Shown here one piece after another: positions 36,701 through 44,892 of a stretch of DNA of 64,000 nucleotides. Both the position numbers and the translations under genes were made by a program. Under the pieces are notes generated by a model. The model saw only the letters and a list, made by a program, of their open reading frames with translations, did no database searches and had not been told where the DNA came from. Every line of letters starts with the position of its first letter. Position 1 is the stretch's first letter. Origin of the DNA: Butyrivibrio sp. VCD2006 (lineage in GTDB: Bacteria; Bacillota; Clostridia; Lachnospirales; Lachnospiraceae); contig NZ_AUIX01000038.1 in assembly GCF_000423925.1 (NCBI RefSeq), forward strand, positions 1 to 64,000, written 5' to 3'.

Positions 36701-36895
36701 GTTACTATATTGAATATTATCAATTTATTACTAGGTAAACATCTTAGACTTTGGAATGATAATTATCATTATTTGTCATTTGAGGTTATGTGTAGCTGAA
36801 TAAAGGGGCAGGATAACCCTAAAGAGATTCTTGGAGAATTCTAGAAGATATTGAATAGTTCAAGAAATCTAATTGCATGGAAATTTTCAAATTGA

Positions 36896-37174
36896 CTAAT
36901 CGATCAGATTTTTTGCCAGTTCAAGATTCTTTTTACTAACAAAAACATGGTAAACATAAGTGATAGGCCCTGCGGACTGAGAATAAGTAAATGCACCGCC
37001 TCCGCCTACACTGGCTCCCATTGAACCGTGTATCAGGTTGCCCAGCGTTGACTCGTTCTTCTTGGTAACGCACTCATACTCTATACTGTTCTGTTTTAGA
37101 ATTTCAGTGACTCTTGCTATTTCCATAGATGATGAATCTGTAATAAGTTTTGTCTTGTTCCAGGGCATTAGCAT
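36896..37174 (-). CDS. Small hypothetical protein, DUF2007-like pattern
   Basis: A 92-residue protein. The opening KLITDSSSMEIARVTEILKQ, a Gly-rich middle and the ending YHVFVSKKNLELAKNLID recall the layout of DUF2007-type proteins (a strand and helix followed by a second strand and helix). The match is weak and the role unknown. Soluble, no signal peptide. It lies alone, with 460 bases of repeat-bearing DNA upstream and a terminator about 200 bases downstream. Confidence 0.55.
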   Translation of the reverse strand: MLMPWNKTKLITDSSSMEIARVTEILKQNSIEYECVTKKNESTLGNLIHGSMGASVGGGGAFTYSQSAGPITYVYHVFVSKKNLELAKNLID

Positions 37175-37416
37175 GTAGTTTTCCTCCGGCTGTAATCTTT
37201 GTGGCTTATGAAGAGTTTTATGACTACCTTCTAAAGAAAATGATAAAGCTTTATCTGTTAAAAGGAATGCATTTTTCTTTAAATATGCAGATTGGCGGCT
37301 GAAATGTCATTTTTAGGCGCTGTGCGGTTTGTATGGATGTGATGTTTGCTGTTGAAGTTAACTAATCTATGGAAATGGTAAAACGTTAGCGTCGTTATTC
37401 TGTGAAAAAGACTTCT

Positions 37417-37618
37417 CTACTTGTCTTTATTTAAATTGCTTTATTTGACAAGTAGGATTCTGCCTTGGGGTCTGTAATTGTTACTAGTCTTTTTATTGAA
37501 TTGACCTTTTGACAAGTAGGATTCTTTTTTTGCTAAGTCATTGCTACATGTCTTTCTGAAAAATATGGCATTTGACATGTAGTACCGTTATATTAGGCTC
37601 TAGTCATTACTACACGTC
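37417..37618. repeat. Tandem hairpin repeats, period about 65 bp, with co-varying stems
   Basis: The gap 37175-37641 has no gene. Left arms lie at 37417 (CTACTTGTC), 37481 (TTACTAGTC), 37544 (CTACATGTC) and 37610 (CTACACGTC). Right arms lie at 37447 and 37511 (GACAAGTAG) and 37574 (GACATGTAG). The arms of each unit match each other even where units differ (TT/AA and AT/AT in the centre). The fourth unit is cut by the end of the next gene. The same family recurs at 42528-42840. Confidence 0.7.
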
Positions 37619-37641
37619 TTTTTAGTGATTTACCATTTTCC

Positions 37642-38295
37642 TTACAAACTAAGCTCAAAGACCAGATCCTTATATCTCTCAGTTTTATTTTTGATGTCTT
37701 CTTCTGAAACGCCATAGAATCGATAGACATCCTTAAAGATTTTGTTCCACTTCCTGATAGACAACTTACTGCCTTGGGCACCACCGCCAAAATAGGCGTA
37801 GTTTCGCTCAATGATGATACTCATAGAATCATTGATGTCTTTTCCTGTCTTGATATACTCATGGTAATCTATATCAAATATTTCCCTCGGTATACTCGCA
37901 GCGATTTCACGCTCTTTATCAGTTTTCTCACGGAGTTTTCTTAAAATCACCTCATGGTCCTCAGATGGATCGATATCAAAATCGATTTCCTGTCCTTCTA
38001 CCAGATCAGGTCTGTGCTCGAAAAGTGAACTTGTGCGCATCTGCTCATACTGTACGATAAAATCCGGAGCTGTCCTGTCCGCTTCAACAAAACCGTACCT
38101 GATTTTCAGATACTCCTCGACTTCTTCAATAGTATGCGTTCCCGGCACTATTGTTTTCTCTATGAAATGTCTTTTTGTCTTGTTGATAAATCGCTGTATT
38201 CTCTGCGTTAGCGCCGGCTTATATGTTTCATTCGCAAAAAATATGGCTGTAGGGCCATCGGCCCCACCTATGATTCCTGTATCTTCAACTTCCAT
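37642..38295 (-). CDS. Hypothetical protein with IIGGADGPT N-terminal motif
   Basis: A 217-residue protein. It opens MEVEDTGIIGGADGPTAIFF, a motif I know from the membrane beta subunits of sodium-pumping decarboxylases (OadB/MmdB), where it lines the carboxyl-transfer and sodium site. Here it is followed by a hydrophilic, charged body with no membrane segments, so the protein cannot be such a pump. The body (about 35-217) is not recognised. The open frame ends inside the fourth unit of the adjacent hairpin repeat array. Confidence 0.65.
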   Translation of the reverse strand: MEVEDTGIIGGADGPTAIFFANETYKPALTQRIQRFINKTKRHFIEKTIVPGTHTIEEVEEYLKIRYGFVEADRTAPDFIVQYEQMRTSSLFEHRPDLVEGQEIDFDIDPSEDHEVILRKLREKTDKEREIAASIPREIFDIDYHEYIKTGKDINDSMSIIIERNYAYFGGGAQGSKLSIRKWNKIFKDVYRFYGVSEEDIKNKTERYKDLVFELSL

Positions 38296-38370
38296 ATACC
38301 TATTCTCCGGTGTTTGTTATTCATTCAATTTTTCTGCTTATATGTATGTAATCAATTGTTGCGTATTAAT

Positions 38371-38405
38371 CAAAACAAGACAGCCAAAACAGATTTGGCA
38401 GCCTG
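38371..38405 (-). terminator. Terminator hairpin with GCC-rich stem
   Basis: On the minus strand GCCAAA and TTTGGC lie in a longer imperfect stem followed by TTGTTTTG. It ends transcripts from the truncated phzF side. A related hairpin, sharing CAAAACAAG and GCAGCCT, lies at 40083-40114. Confidence 0.5.
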
Positions 38406-38599
38406 TGTAAATCAGAATAAATATAACCAATATAATGTTTTCATCCCCAAATATCGTCCCCTGTTTATTATGTTCCTCTTACATAATTTTATCAGATGAG
38501 ATCGTTATAAAATACGTAATAATTACGATTATTTGATGTATGTATTTTTCTTGAAATATAATAATATCAAACCGCTTAAGTTTCTAGACTTCCTTAATA

Positions 38600-39118
38600 T
38601 CAAAACTCCACAACAACATCTGAGATGGCTACCAGTGTGGCCTCTCCGCTTATACTTATACGCCCATTACCAAGCAATTCGCAGTAAAGATGTCCGCCTC
38701 TTTTTGATGCCTGGTAAGCATGAATCGTATTTTTCCCAAGCTCCCTTGACCAGTAATCAGCTATCTGACAGTGAGCAGAACCACAAACAGGATCTTCGGG
38801 AACCATTAGTTCCGGAAGGAAACTTCTAGATACACAATCTACAGCTGTTCCCTTCGCGGTAACGTTTTGACCACGCCCCGGAAGGTGAGTTAACTTATTC
38901 TGATCAGGTTTCATTTTCCGAATCTGCTCCCCAGATTCAAATACACAGACCAAATCGGTTCCAAGGATAGCCTTTACAGGTCTTATGCCAAATGCACTCT
39001 CCATATCATCTGTCACCGGAACTTCATGCTGCTCATGTATAGGAAAATTCATCTCATATAGATTATCTTTTCTTACGACAGTCAAATTTCCGCTTCGCGT
39101 ATCAAACCTGGTTTTCAT
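38600..39118 (-). pseudogene. PhzF-family protein lacking its N-terminal third
   Basis: A 172-residue C-terminal part of a PhzF-type isomerase/epimerase. It opens FDTRSGNLTVVRKDNLYEMN, where intact family members are already near residue 100, and retains the second-half signature DPVCGSAHCQIADYW. The N-terminal half-domain, including the catalytic Glu in its early motif, is absent. Only about 40 bases separate it from the end of the GNAT gene, so the 5' part has been deleted. Probably inactive, though the remaining frame is open. Confidence 0.75.
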
Positions 39119-39158
39119 AATAAGCTAATACTATCGTCACAAATACTACTGCAAGCCA

Positions 39159-40037
39159 TTAAACACCCTTAATACAGTATTCAAACCATTCATCATCCGT
39201 TTTCACAAATCCCACAGACTGAAACATCCGCTGGCTCTGCGTATTAAAGGAATAGATATTGGCTTTGATCTTATCCATTCCCTTTTCTTTGGCGAGAGCT
39301 ATCATATCAAGGATGCATTTTCTGCCTATATGTTTGTTCTGATACTCTTTGCAGATAACAATTGCAAGCTCAGCATTATCCCGGAGAGATACATCTCCTA
39401 CAAGTTTTCCTTGATATTGAATGTAGTAGCAATTGCCTCTACTGCTAAGAAAATCGTACATCTCATGAAGTGTATCTATATCATAAACATGGTCTATATT
39501 ATCCACCTGCTTACAAACATCCTGGTCTTGATACCAGGGAAAGGACTCCTCATCATTTCGATAGTACGGAATGAGTACTACGTCATCGTCAATTATCCTA
39601 TAACATTCAAGCCGATAAACATCGAGTTCATCCCTTTTTCCTGCATATTCAAACCCGATTTTTTCAGCTATATGTTTTGTTATCTTTTGATTTGGACTGC
39701 ATTCAATAACGGCGTTCTTCCCTTGTAGTCTTACTTTTTTAACTAATTCTTCTGTCAGTTTGCTGGTATAGCCTTTACCCCAGGCAGATTTATTCAGAAC
39801 CCATCCTATTTCCATAGAATCCTGTTCATATTCATGATAAATAACATAACCTATATAATTGCCCAAATCGTCTTCGGCAGCGTATATCAGAGGTGTCTCT
39901 GTTAGTGCAGCCTTATTCAGAAATGCCTTAGTCTTATCTAAATCATATGGATCTTCAATAAATTTCATTACTTCCGGATCAGATACAGTTCCGTATAGGT
40001 CCATCAGATCCGATTCTGTCATTCGTCTTATATTCAT
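39159..40037 (-). CDS. Tandem double-GNAT acetyltransferase
   Basis: A 292-residue protein with two GNAT folds in series. The first (about 1-145) has the acetyl-CoA loop GWVLNKSAWGKGYTSKL. The second (about 150-290) has AIVICKEYQNKHIGRKCILD and FQSVGF. GNATs transfer an acetyl group to amines, proteins or antibiotics; the acceptor cannot be told. Two domains in one chain often act as one active and one structural half. It stands just before the truncated phzF, on the same strand. Confidence 0.85.
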   Translation of the reverse strand: MNIRRMTESDLMDLYGTVSDPEVMKFIEDPYDLDKTKAFLNKAALTETPLIYAAEDDLGNYIGYVIYHEYEQDSMEIGWVLNKSAWGKGYTSKLTEELVKKVRLQGKNAVIECSPNQKITKHIAEKIGFEYAGKRDELDVYRLECYRIIDDDVVLIPYYRNDEESFPWYQDQDVCKQVDNIDHVYDIDTLHEMYDFLSSRGNCYYIQYQGKLVGDVSLRDNAELAIVICKEYQNKHIGRKCILDMIALAKEKGMDKIKANIYSFNTQSQRMFQSVGFVKTDDEWFEYCIKGV

Positions 40038-40082
40038 ACTATTTTGTGTTTATTGCGCTAAATTTCTCCTTCAACAATGATT

Positions 40083-40114
40083 CAAAACAAGTCGGCCCAA
40101 AAATAGGGCAGCCT
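40083..40114 (-). terminator. Terminator hairpin after the SMI1-like gene
   Basis: On the minus strand GGCTGCCCTATTTTTGGGCC folds into a stem followed by TTGTTTTG. It overlaps the stop codon of the gene at 40113-40655 by a few bases. Confidence 0.6.
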
Positions 40115-40655
40115 AAATGAAGAACTGTTCTGAATCTACATATTCGTCGCTGGTGGCTTTGATGGTTAGTCGCGGCTCCGCCATGACTGAATCCTTGAAT
40201 ATGGTATATATTTGCTCCGGATCCGTTACGAGATCATTTTTCCTGATAAAATCATTCACGGATGCCTCGTCTCTTGGCATTTCCAGTTCGTTGTAATAAT
40301 TCAAAAAAGCTTCCTTGCTCTCAAGTGCTCCGAACTTCCCAAAATCTGTGATATAACCGCAGCTCAGTATAATACTAAAGAAATTCTTTACCGAGTTACC
40401 TACGATTCCCGCAGAGCCCTCAGAATCTATAAAGCCCACGCATCCATTGTCCAATAGTGCATAAATCCCGCCACCGCCATCGCAGGCAAAAGGAACTAAG
40501 TTGTAATTGGACTCTCCGCCTACAAGTAATGCCTCAAGATCGTCTTTGAGCTGAGCTTCATCCTCTAAATAAAAATCGCATTCAGATTCAAGATATTCAC
40601 TGAGGCTTTCATTTTTCTCTATCTGTTTTATATAATTTTTGACTTCAGCTATCAT
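40113..40655 (-). CDS. SMI1/KNR4-like protein
   Basis: A 180-residue acidic soluble protein. The pattern NLVPFACDGGGGIYALLDNG followed by CVGFIDSEGSAGIVGNS is typical of the SMI1/KNR4 (SUKH) fold. In bacteria these proteins often serve as immunity proteins against contact or polymorphic toxins. No toxin gene is adjacent, so it may be an orphan immunity gene. AGGAGGAG lies 9 bases before the start. It has its own terminator. Confidence 0.7.
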   Translation of the reverse strand: MIAEVKNYIKQIEKNESLSEYLESECDFYLEDEAQLKDDLEALLVGGESNYNLVPFACDGGGGIYALLDNGCVGFIDSEGSAGIVGNSVKNFFSIILSCGYITDFGKFGALESKEAFLNYYNELEMPRDEASVNDFIRKNDLVTDPEQIYTIFKDSVMAEPRLTIKATSDEYVDSEQFFI

Positions 40656-40760
40656 GATGGTCTCTCCTCCTATTTATCATGTTCCCTAGCATAATCATAT
40701 CAGAAGAGAATAGCATTAAATACTCAATAATTGCGCCTTATTAAATTTTGAATACATTCT

Positions 40761-41573
40761 TCAAACTGTTTCTTTTGAGGCAAACAAGGGATTTGCTTCT
40801 CTTACTTGTTTACCGTAGGTTGTCTTCAATTTTTCAAAAGCAAGCCTTACTTTATCCGGGATTTCAACATGAGCAAGGAACCTCTTACCGTTTGGTCCGT
40901 ATCCGTTTTCATCGTCTGTCAGTCTTGGGATTTCGCCCATGAGCAGTTCTATATAGCGGTCTATGTCCCACATCCCATGGATATCTTCTGTATAGGTTAA
41001 TCCGGATTGAGATGCGCAAACCGTTGCTGCATACGCGGCATAGTTGATGATTTTTACTGAGTCGGATGTGTATTTACGAAGCACGGCATCCATTCTCGCC
41101 TGCATAGTCTCGTCCTGGCAAAGGATGATATTTTGGAAATGGATATGCTTTTCATTCAGCAAAGAAAGAAGATTTGTGATATTGTTTCCGCAATTTGTAG
41201 ACTCGGTTTCCAACAAGTCAGCCTGACAGTTATGGACTTTTTGCAGATACTGCTGAAAAATCTCCGCCTCAGTCAGCCCGGCTGTTTTGATAAACGGATA
41301 TTCAGAGTGCACACGATTCCGCAGCGTATCGGTAGTGTGTCCGGCGCCTCCGACAATAATGAATGTCTCTGCAAGCTCATCCTTGATAGCCTTGGCAAAC
41401 ACATCTCCTCCCGCCAGTATGCTTCCTCCAAAAAGAACCATCACATCTGCCTTGTAAATTCCATAAGTATCATATAGTTGGTCACGGTCAAGAGTGCGGA
41501 TATCTCTTTTTCCGCAAAATCGGCCAAGCGTATTGATTGCTGTCTGAATGTCACCTTCGGTTCTGTTTTCCAC
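40761..41573 (-). CDS. YdcF/ElyC-like protein (DUF218)
   Basis: A protein of about 270 residues. It has the YdcF-type pattern: DVMVLFGGSILAGGDVFAKA, then IIVGGAGHTTDTLRNRVHSE, then LLETESTNCGNN and ILCQDETMQARM. YdcF-like proteins form a Rossmann-like fold, some bind S-adenosylmethionine, and relatives (SanA, ElyC) affect envelope integrity; the exact role is unknown. I start it at the GTG at 41573, because GGAGG lies 6 bases upstream; a longer frame to 41621 lacks a binding site. No signal peptide. Confidence 0.75.
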   Translation of the reverse strand: MENRTEGDIQTAINTLGRFCGKRDIRTLDRDQLYDTYGIYKADVMVLFGGSILAGGDVFAKAIKDELAETFIIVGGAGHTTDTLRNRVHSEYPFIKTAGLTEAEIFQQYLQKVHNCQADLLETESTNCGNNITNLLSLLNEKHIHFQNIILCQDETMQARMDAVLRKYTSDSVKIINYAAYAATVCASQSGLTYTEDIHGMWDIDRYIELLMGEIPRLTDDENGYGPNGKRFLAHVEIPDKVRLAFEKLKTTYGKQVREANPLFASKETV

Positions 41574-41625
41574 CTTCAACCTCCTGAAGTATAAGAGCTT
41601 GTTTTTATAATAAAATATCACAAAA

Positions 41626-41666
41626 CAAAAACAGGCCTTATCCTACACAGATATAGACCTGTTTTT
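41626..41666. terminator. Terminator hairpin between YdcF-like and GNAT genes
   Basis: ACAGGCCT and AGACCTGT pair at the ends of a stem, with TTTTT on both strands. It is similar in stem and loop to the hairpin at 36664-36700. Confidence 0.65.
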
Positions 41667-41792
41667 CACTCTTTATTTTTGGGATGTGTTGAACTAAGCC
41701 AGCTTTTTGCAAACATCAATGACAAAGTTTACCACTAGTCAACTTCAATAATAGCGTTTACATCTTTTTCTATACAGATATTTCATTATTTG

Positions 41793-42347
41793 TCAGTCAG
41801 TAATGTCAGATTTCAATATGGAATACCAACAGGCATCACAGATTCCCTGATTGTTTTTATCCGCGCTTCGCATCGTGCCTTCATACTTCATCCCACACTT
41901 TTTCATGACCATACCGGAGTGTGGATTTCTGGGATCATGCCTTGCTTCGATACGATTTACCCCAACTTTATCAAAGAAAAACTCAATAATGGCTTTCAGA
42001 GATTCCGATGTAATTCCCTGATGCCACCAGGGACTTCCGATACAGTATCCGATGTGAACCATATCGATGCTTTCTTTCATTCCTACTGCAGAGATGCTTC
42101 CGATAGGCTCATCTATCTCCTTAAGGACAATCGCCCATTGATAGTAATTATCTTCTTTGTAAGACTCCACCCAGGGCTTGAGAATTTCCTTGGTTGCATT
42201 TTCATTTTCATGCACCGGCCATGTGAGGTATTTTACGACAGCTTCATCAGAAGCCCAGTTTTTATACATGCAGGCTGCATCTTCTATCGTAAATCTTCTC
42301 AAAATGAGTCTTTCAGTTTCAATTGTCCTTGTCCCGCAATGTTTCAT
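41793..42347 (-). CDS. GNAT acetyltransferase, RimJ/RimL-like
   Basis: A protein of about 184 residues with the RimJ-like opening TRTIETERLILRRFTIEDA, motif A region MVHIGYCIGSPWWHQGITSE and ending GMVMKKCGMKYEGTMR. This group often acetylates protein N-termini or free amino acids. I start at 42347 because GGGAGAAG precedes that ATG. A 38-bp tandem duplication covers the start region (42331-42397), so a second ATGAAACATTG lies just upstream with a similar context. Confidence 0.85.
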   Translation of the reverse strand: MKHCGTRTIETERLILRRFTIEDAACMYKNWASDEAVVKYLTWPVHENENATKEILKPWVESYKEDNYYQWAIVLKEIDEPIGSISAVGMKESIDMVHIGYCIGSPWWHQGITSESLKAIIEFFFDKVGVNRIEARHDPRNPHSGMVMKKCGMKYEGTMRSADKNNQGICDACWYSILKSDITD

Positions 42348-42397
42348 ACCACTTCTCCCATATCGTATGTCCCACAATGTTTCATACTACTTCTTCT
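42331..42397. repeat. 38-bp tandem duplication across a gene start
   Basis: GTCCCGCAATGTTTCATACC at 42331 and GTCCCACAATGTTTCATACT at 42369 are near-identical copies, 38 bp apart. On the minus strand each carries ATGAAACATTG, the start of the GNAT gene. Confidence 0.7.
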
Positions 42398-42527
42398 ATA
42401 TTGTTTGTCCGAGTCTTAGAACTATTCTGCATCGTTAGCTTCAAATATAAATCAGCGATGTCAAAAATACAACGAATATGGGCTGCTTTTGTTAAAACAA
42501 CACGACTTTTATGGATTTGAGCCTAGA

Positions 42528-42840
42528 ATACACGGCATCTTGTGGAATTCGGCCATATGACGTGTAGTAGGGAAATTTAGGATAAGCCTAGAATACACGG
42601 CATTTTATGGAATTCGGCTATATGACGTGTAGTAGTGGCCTTTAGGATGAACCCAGAATACACGGCATTTTGCGGATTTATGGCTTATGACGTGTAGTAG
42701 GGAAATTTAGGATGAGCCTAGAATACACGGCATTTTATGGAATTCAGCCATATGACGTGCCGTACTTCCTTCCGGAATGGCTCAATGATACACGATCTTT
42801 TTGGATTTTAGCTTTATGCCGTGTATTATTCTTTGTGCCC
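42528..42840. repeat. Five tandem 65-bp hairpin repeats
   Basis: Units start at 42528, 42593, 42658, 42723 and 42788, exactly 65 bp apart. Each begins ATACACG and has the opposite arm CGTGTA about 35 bases later (GACGTGTAGTAG in three units), giving a hairpin. Linkers share TTTAGGATGAGCCTAG. Units four and five have changed arms. A partial unit lies before 42528. The arms, the linker TAGG-CTAG and the period relate this array to 37417-37618. The whole gap 42440-43224 holds only this array, the short repeats at 42908-42990 and a gene remnant. Confidence 0.8.
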
Positions 42841-42907
42841 ACTTTATGGGGTTCATTTTAGCCGGGACTACTTACCTTTATGCTGAATCTATAACTTTCA
42901 AGCAGGA

Positions 42908-42990
42908 AAAATCATCAATTCCATCGCTTTTTCTACTAGAAAATCATCGATTCACATCGCTTTTACTAGCAAATCATTGATTTCAATTTC
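42908..42990. repeat. Short tandem repeat, period about 31-32 bp
   Basis: Three imperfect copies of AAATCATCGATTCACATCGC followed by TTTTACTAG lie side by side directly after the hairpin array. Confidence 0.55.
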
Positions 42991-43000
42991 GTTGACTATT

Positions 43001-43165
43001 TCACTCGCACATCATCTTGTAAATCTTTGTGCAGTCATCTTCATTAAGTGTCACGAATCCTGAAATTGTGCCGTCTCTTCCATCTCCTCTGCAAAGCACA
43101 TCAACAAGCTTCGGGATATCCTCTTCCTTTGCCATGTAAATATAACTGTAACCCGATGCTAACAA
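43001..43165 (-). pseudogene. C-terminal remnant of an unrecognised gene
   Basis: A frame from 43165 (TTG) or 43135 (ATG) to 43001 reads MAKEEDIPKLVDVLCRGDGR and on to KIYKMMCE. It has good composition but no ribosome binding site, and a TGA lies three codons ahead of the TTG. It is most easily read as the tail of a lost gene. The family is not recognised. Confidence 0.35.
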
Positions 43166-43224
43166 CTTTTTTCAGTTATATCCTCTTAGACTTTGGAATA
43201 GGCATTATCATTTTTTGTCGTATC

Positions 43225-44061
43225 TTAAAATGTCACGGTGTTTCCTGATGGAACATAAACATCCTTTTCACCATATGTAAACCACAATTCCCTTGAAGTA
43301 GGGTTCTTGCACGCGGTCATATCTGTATTAAAAATGAGCTCTGAAAAGGCTTTACAATAATCGTATATTTCAATATTTGTGGCGTACCAGATGTCATCTC
43401 TCTTTGCCATATACTCGCAAAACTCTTCTATCACTCCCCAGTTATCGAACTGCTCAAATTCGTAGCTGTGGCCCCAAACATAAAACAGCATGGGATCCCA
43501 CCAATTCTCCGTTTCAACAAATCTTTTTGCCAGATCCATAAGCTGCGGATCTGCATGATGACATGTGGCCGGAAGTCGTAACCAGTCAGTTGGAAGATGG
43601 AAGTCGTGCGTTGAATGCACGGTTCTTGCATAGCAGATTCCGCAATTTTTAAGGATTTCTACACTTGCATCATCAAACGCGCCATAAGGATAAGCGAATC
43701 CTCTCACAAATGTTTCGAAAGTCTCCTCCAGTTCTTTCCTGTCCTGGAATATCTCTTTAGTAGCGATATTTCCCGGGAGTCCGACAAGAGAAGCATGGGT
43801 ATAGGCATGTGCCGCTATCTCCCAGCTGCTCTTTTTATATACTTCCCTGGCATGACTTAGCGACATACGCCTGTGTATTGTGTCGGGTTCATATTTAAAG
43901 CCCTCTTTTGCAAAAAGGCCACTGTTCAGGTTAAAGGTTCCCTTTATGCCGTTTCTCTCCGCGATTTCAATAAGTCTCTCGTCCTGCTCAACGCCATCGT
44001 CATAACTTAAAGTAAGCGCCTTGGGAAGACCTCCCGGGAAACGCATTATCATGTTTGCCAT
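43225..44061 (-). CDS. Polysaccharide deacetylase (NodB fold)
   Basis: A 278-residue protein. The catalytic/metal motif TLSYDDG lies at about 17-23, the metal histidine pair in HAYTH near residue 86, and the barrel motif GFAYPYGAFDDASV near 125. Enzymes of this fold remove N- or O-acetyl groups from sugars such as chitin, peptidoglycan or xylan. There is no signal peptide, so it probably acts on imported sugars in the cytosol. It is 55 bases after the SGNH hydrolase gene on the same strand; the pair may deacetylate the same oligosaccharides. Confidence 0.85.
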   Translation of the reverse strand: MANMIMRFPGGLPKALTLSYDDGVEQDERLIEIAERNGIKGTFNLNSGLFAKEGFKYEPDTIHRRMSLSHAREVYKKSSWEIAAHAYTHASLVGLPGNIATKEIFQDRKELEETFETFVRGFAYPYGAFDDASVEILKNCGICYARTVHSTHDFHLPTDWLRLPATCHHADPQLMDLAKRFVETENWWDPMLFYVWGHSYEFEQFDNWGVIEEFCEYMAKRDDIWYATNIEIYDYCKAFSELIFNTDMTACKNPTSRELWFTYGEKDVYVPSGNTVTF

Positions 44062-44116
44062 ATTTCTTTGTATCTCCTGTGTTATGTTTAAGTTAGTATC
44101 TCAGTACTCGACCTCT

Positions 44117-44791
44117 TCATTCGAGTATGTATTTCTTCATGTTCTTAAAAATGATCTCATAAGCATCGGACCACATATGGATTCCGTCTATTGAAAACTC
44201 TTCCTTGGTCTGTCCGCTCTCATTGGTAAGGCCTTCGTTTACATCTATGAAAAAATAGCCAAACTCGGCAGCGAGCTCTTTTACGGCCGCATTGGCCTTT
44301 TCAAGTCTCTCAAGCCTTAACTCTGCTGCTCTCTTAGCACCTTCCCAGGGCTGGTTTTCCGCGACGCTTACGTTAACAGGGTAATATGCCATCAGATATA
44401 CCCTGGCTTCAGGGAGTCTTTCTTTAACCTGCGACAGCACCTTTCTATAGTCCTTTATCAGCATTTCAAGAGTTTCATCCTCTCGGCTGATATCATTTGT
44501 GCCGATATTGATGAAAATCTTTGAGGGATCAAGGGCAAATATCTGCTCGTCCATAGCATCAAGCATCTCAGGAATTGTATAACCACCAATACCTCGGTTA
44601 TAGATGACAGCGTTAACGCCATCGGTAATGGCAATCTCATTAATCGGAAACTGCTCCATAAGGGATGAACCTGTAAAAAGAATCTGTCCCTTCTTAACAT
44701 ATTTATTGAGATGTCTGTACCTCTCAAGCTTATCCATCTTTTCTTTTTGGAAAAACTCAAAAATTATATCCTCCGGTTTCATATTGCTCAT
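44117..44791 (-). CDS. SGNH/GDSL hydrolase, esterase-like
   Basis: A protein of about 224 residues. The nucleophile block appears as ILFTGSSLMEQFP (block I), the oxyanion Gly in GIGGYT, Asn in INIGTNDIS, and the Asp-His pair in SIDGIHMW. These are the four SGNH blocks. Family members are acetyl-xylan or other carbohydrate esterases, or lipases. No signal peptide. Start at 44791 chosen for the GGAGG 8 bases ahead. It precedes the polysaccharide deacetylase gene, which supports a carbohydrate-deacetylating role. Confidence 0.85.
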   Translation of the reverse strand: MSNMKPEDIIFEFFQKEKMDKLERYRHLNKYVKKGQILFTGSSLMEQFPINEIAITDGVNAVIYNRGIGGYTIPEMLDAMDEQIFALDPSKIFINIGTNDISREDETLEMLIKDYRKVLSQVKERLPEARVYLMAYYPVNVSVAENQPWEGAKRAAELRLERLEKANAAVKELAAEFGYFFIDVNEGLTNESGQTKEEFSIDGIHMWSDAYEIIFKNMKKYILE

Positions 44792-44892
44792 ATAATTATC
44801 CTCCATTCCTTTTTAACTTCTTAATTGATTATTTCTATTTAGACTTCTGCAATGTAATCCTTGGCCCACTCATCCTAATTGCTTATTTCTCC

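Noticed and set aside
41790-42419. 209-codon open frame on the plus strand
   Set aside because: Antisense shadow of a clear GNAT gene.
42528-42840. Integron attC sites
   Set aside because: The arms do not show the conserved GTTRRRY core-site pattern, and no integrase gene is nearby.
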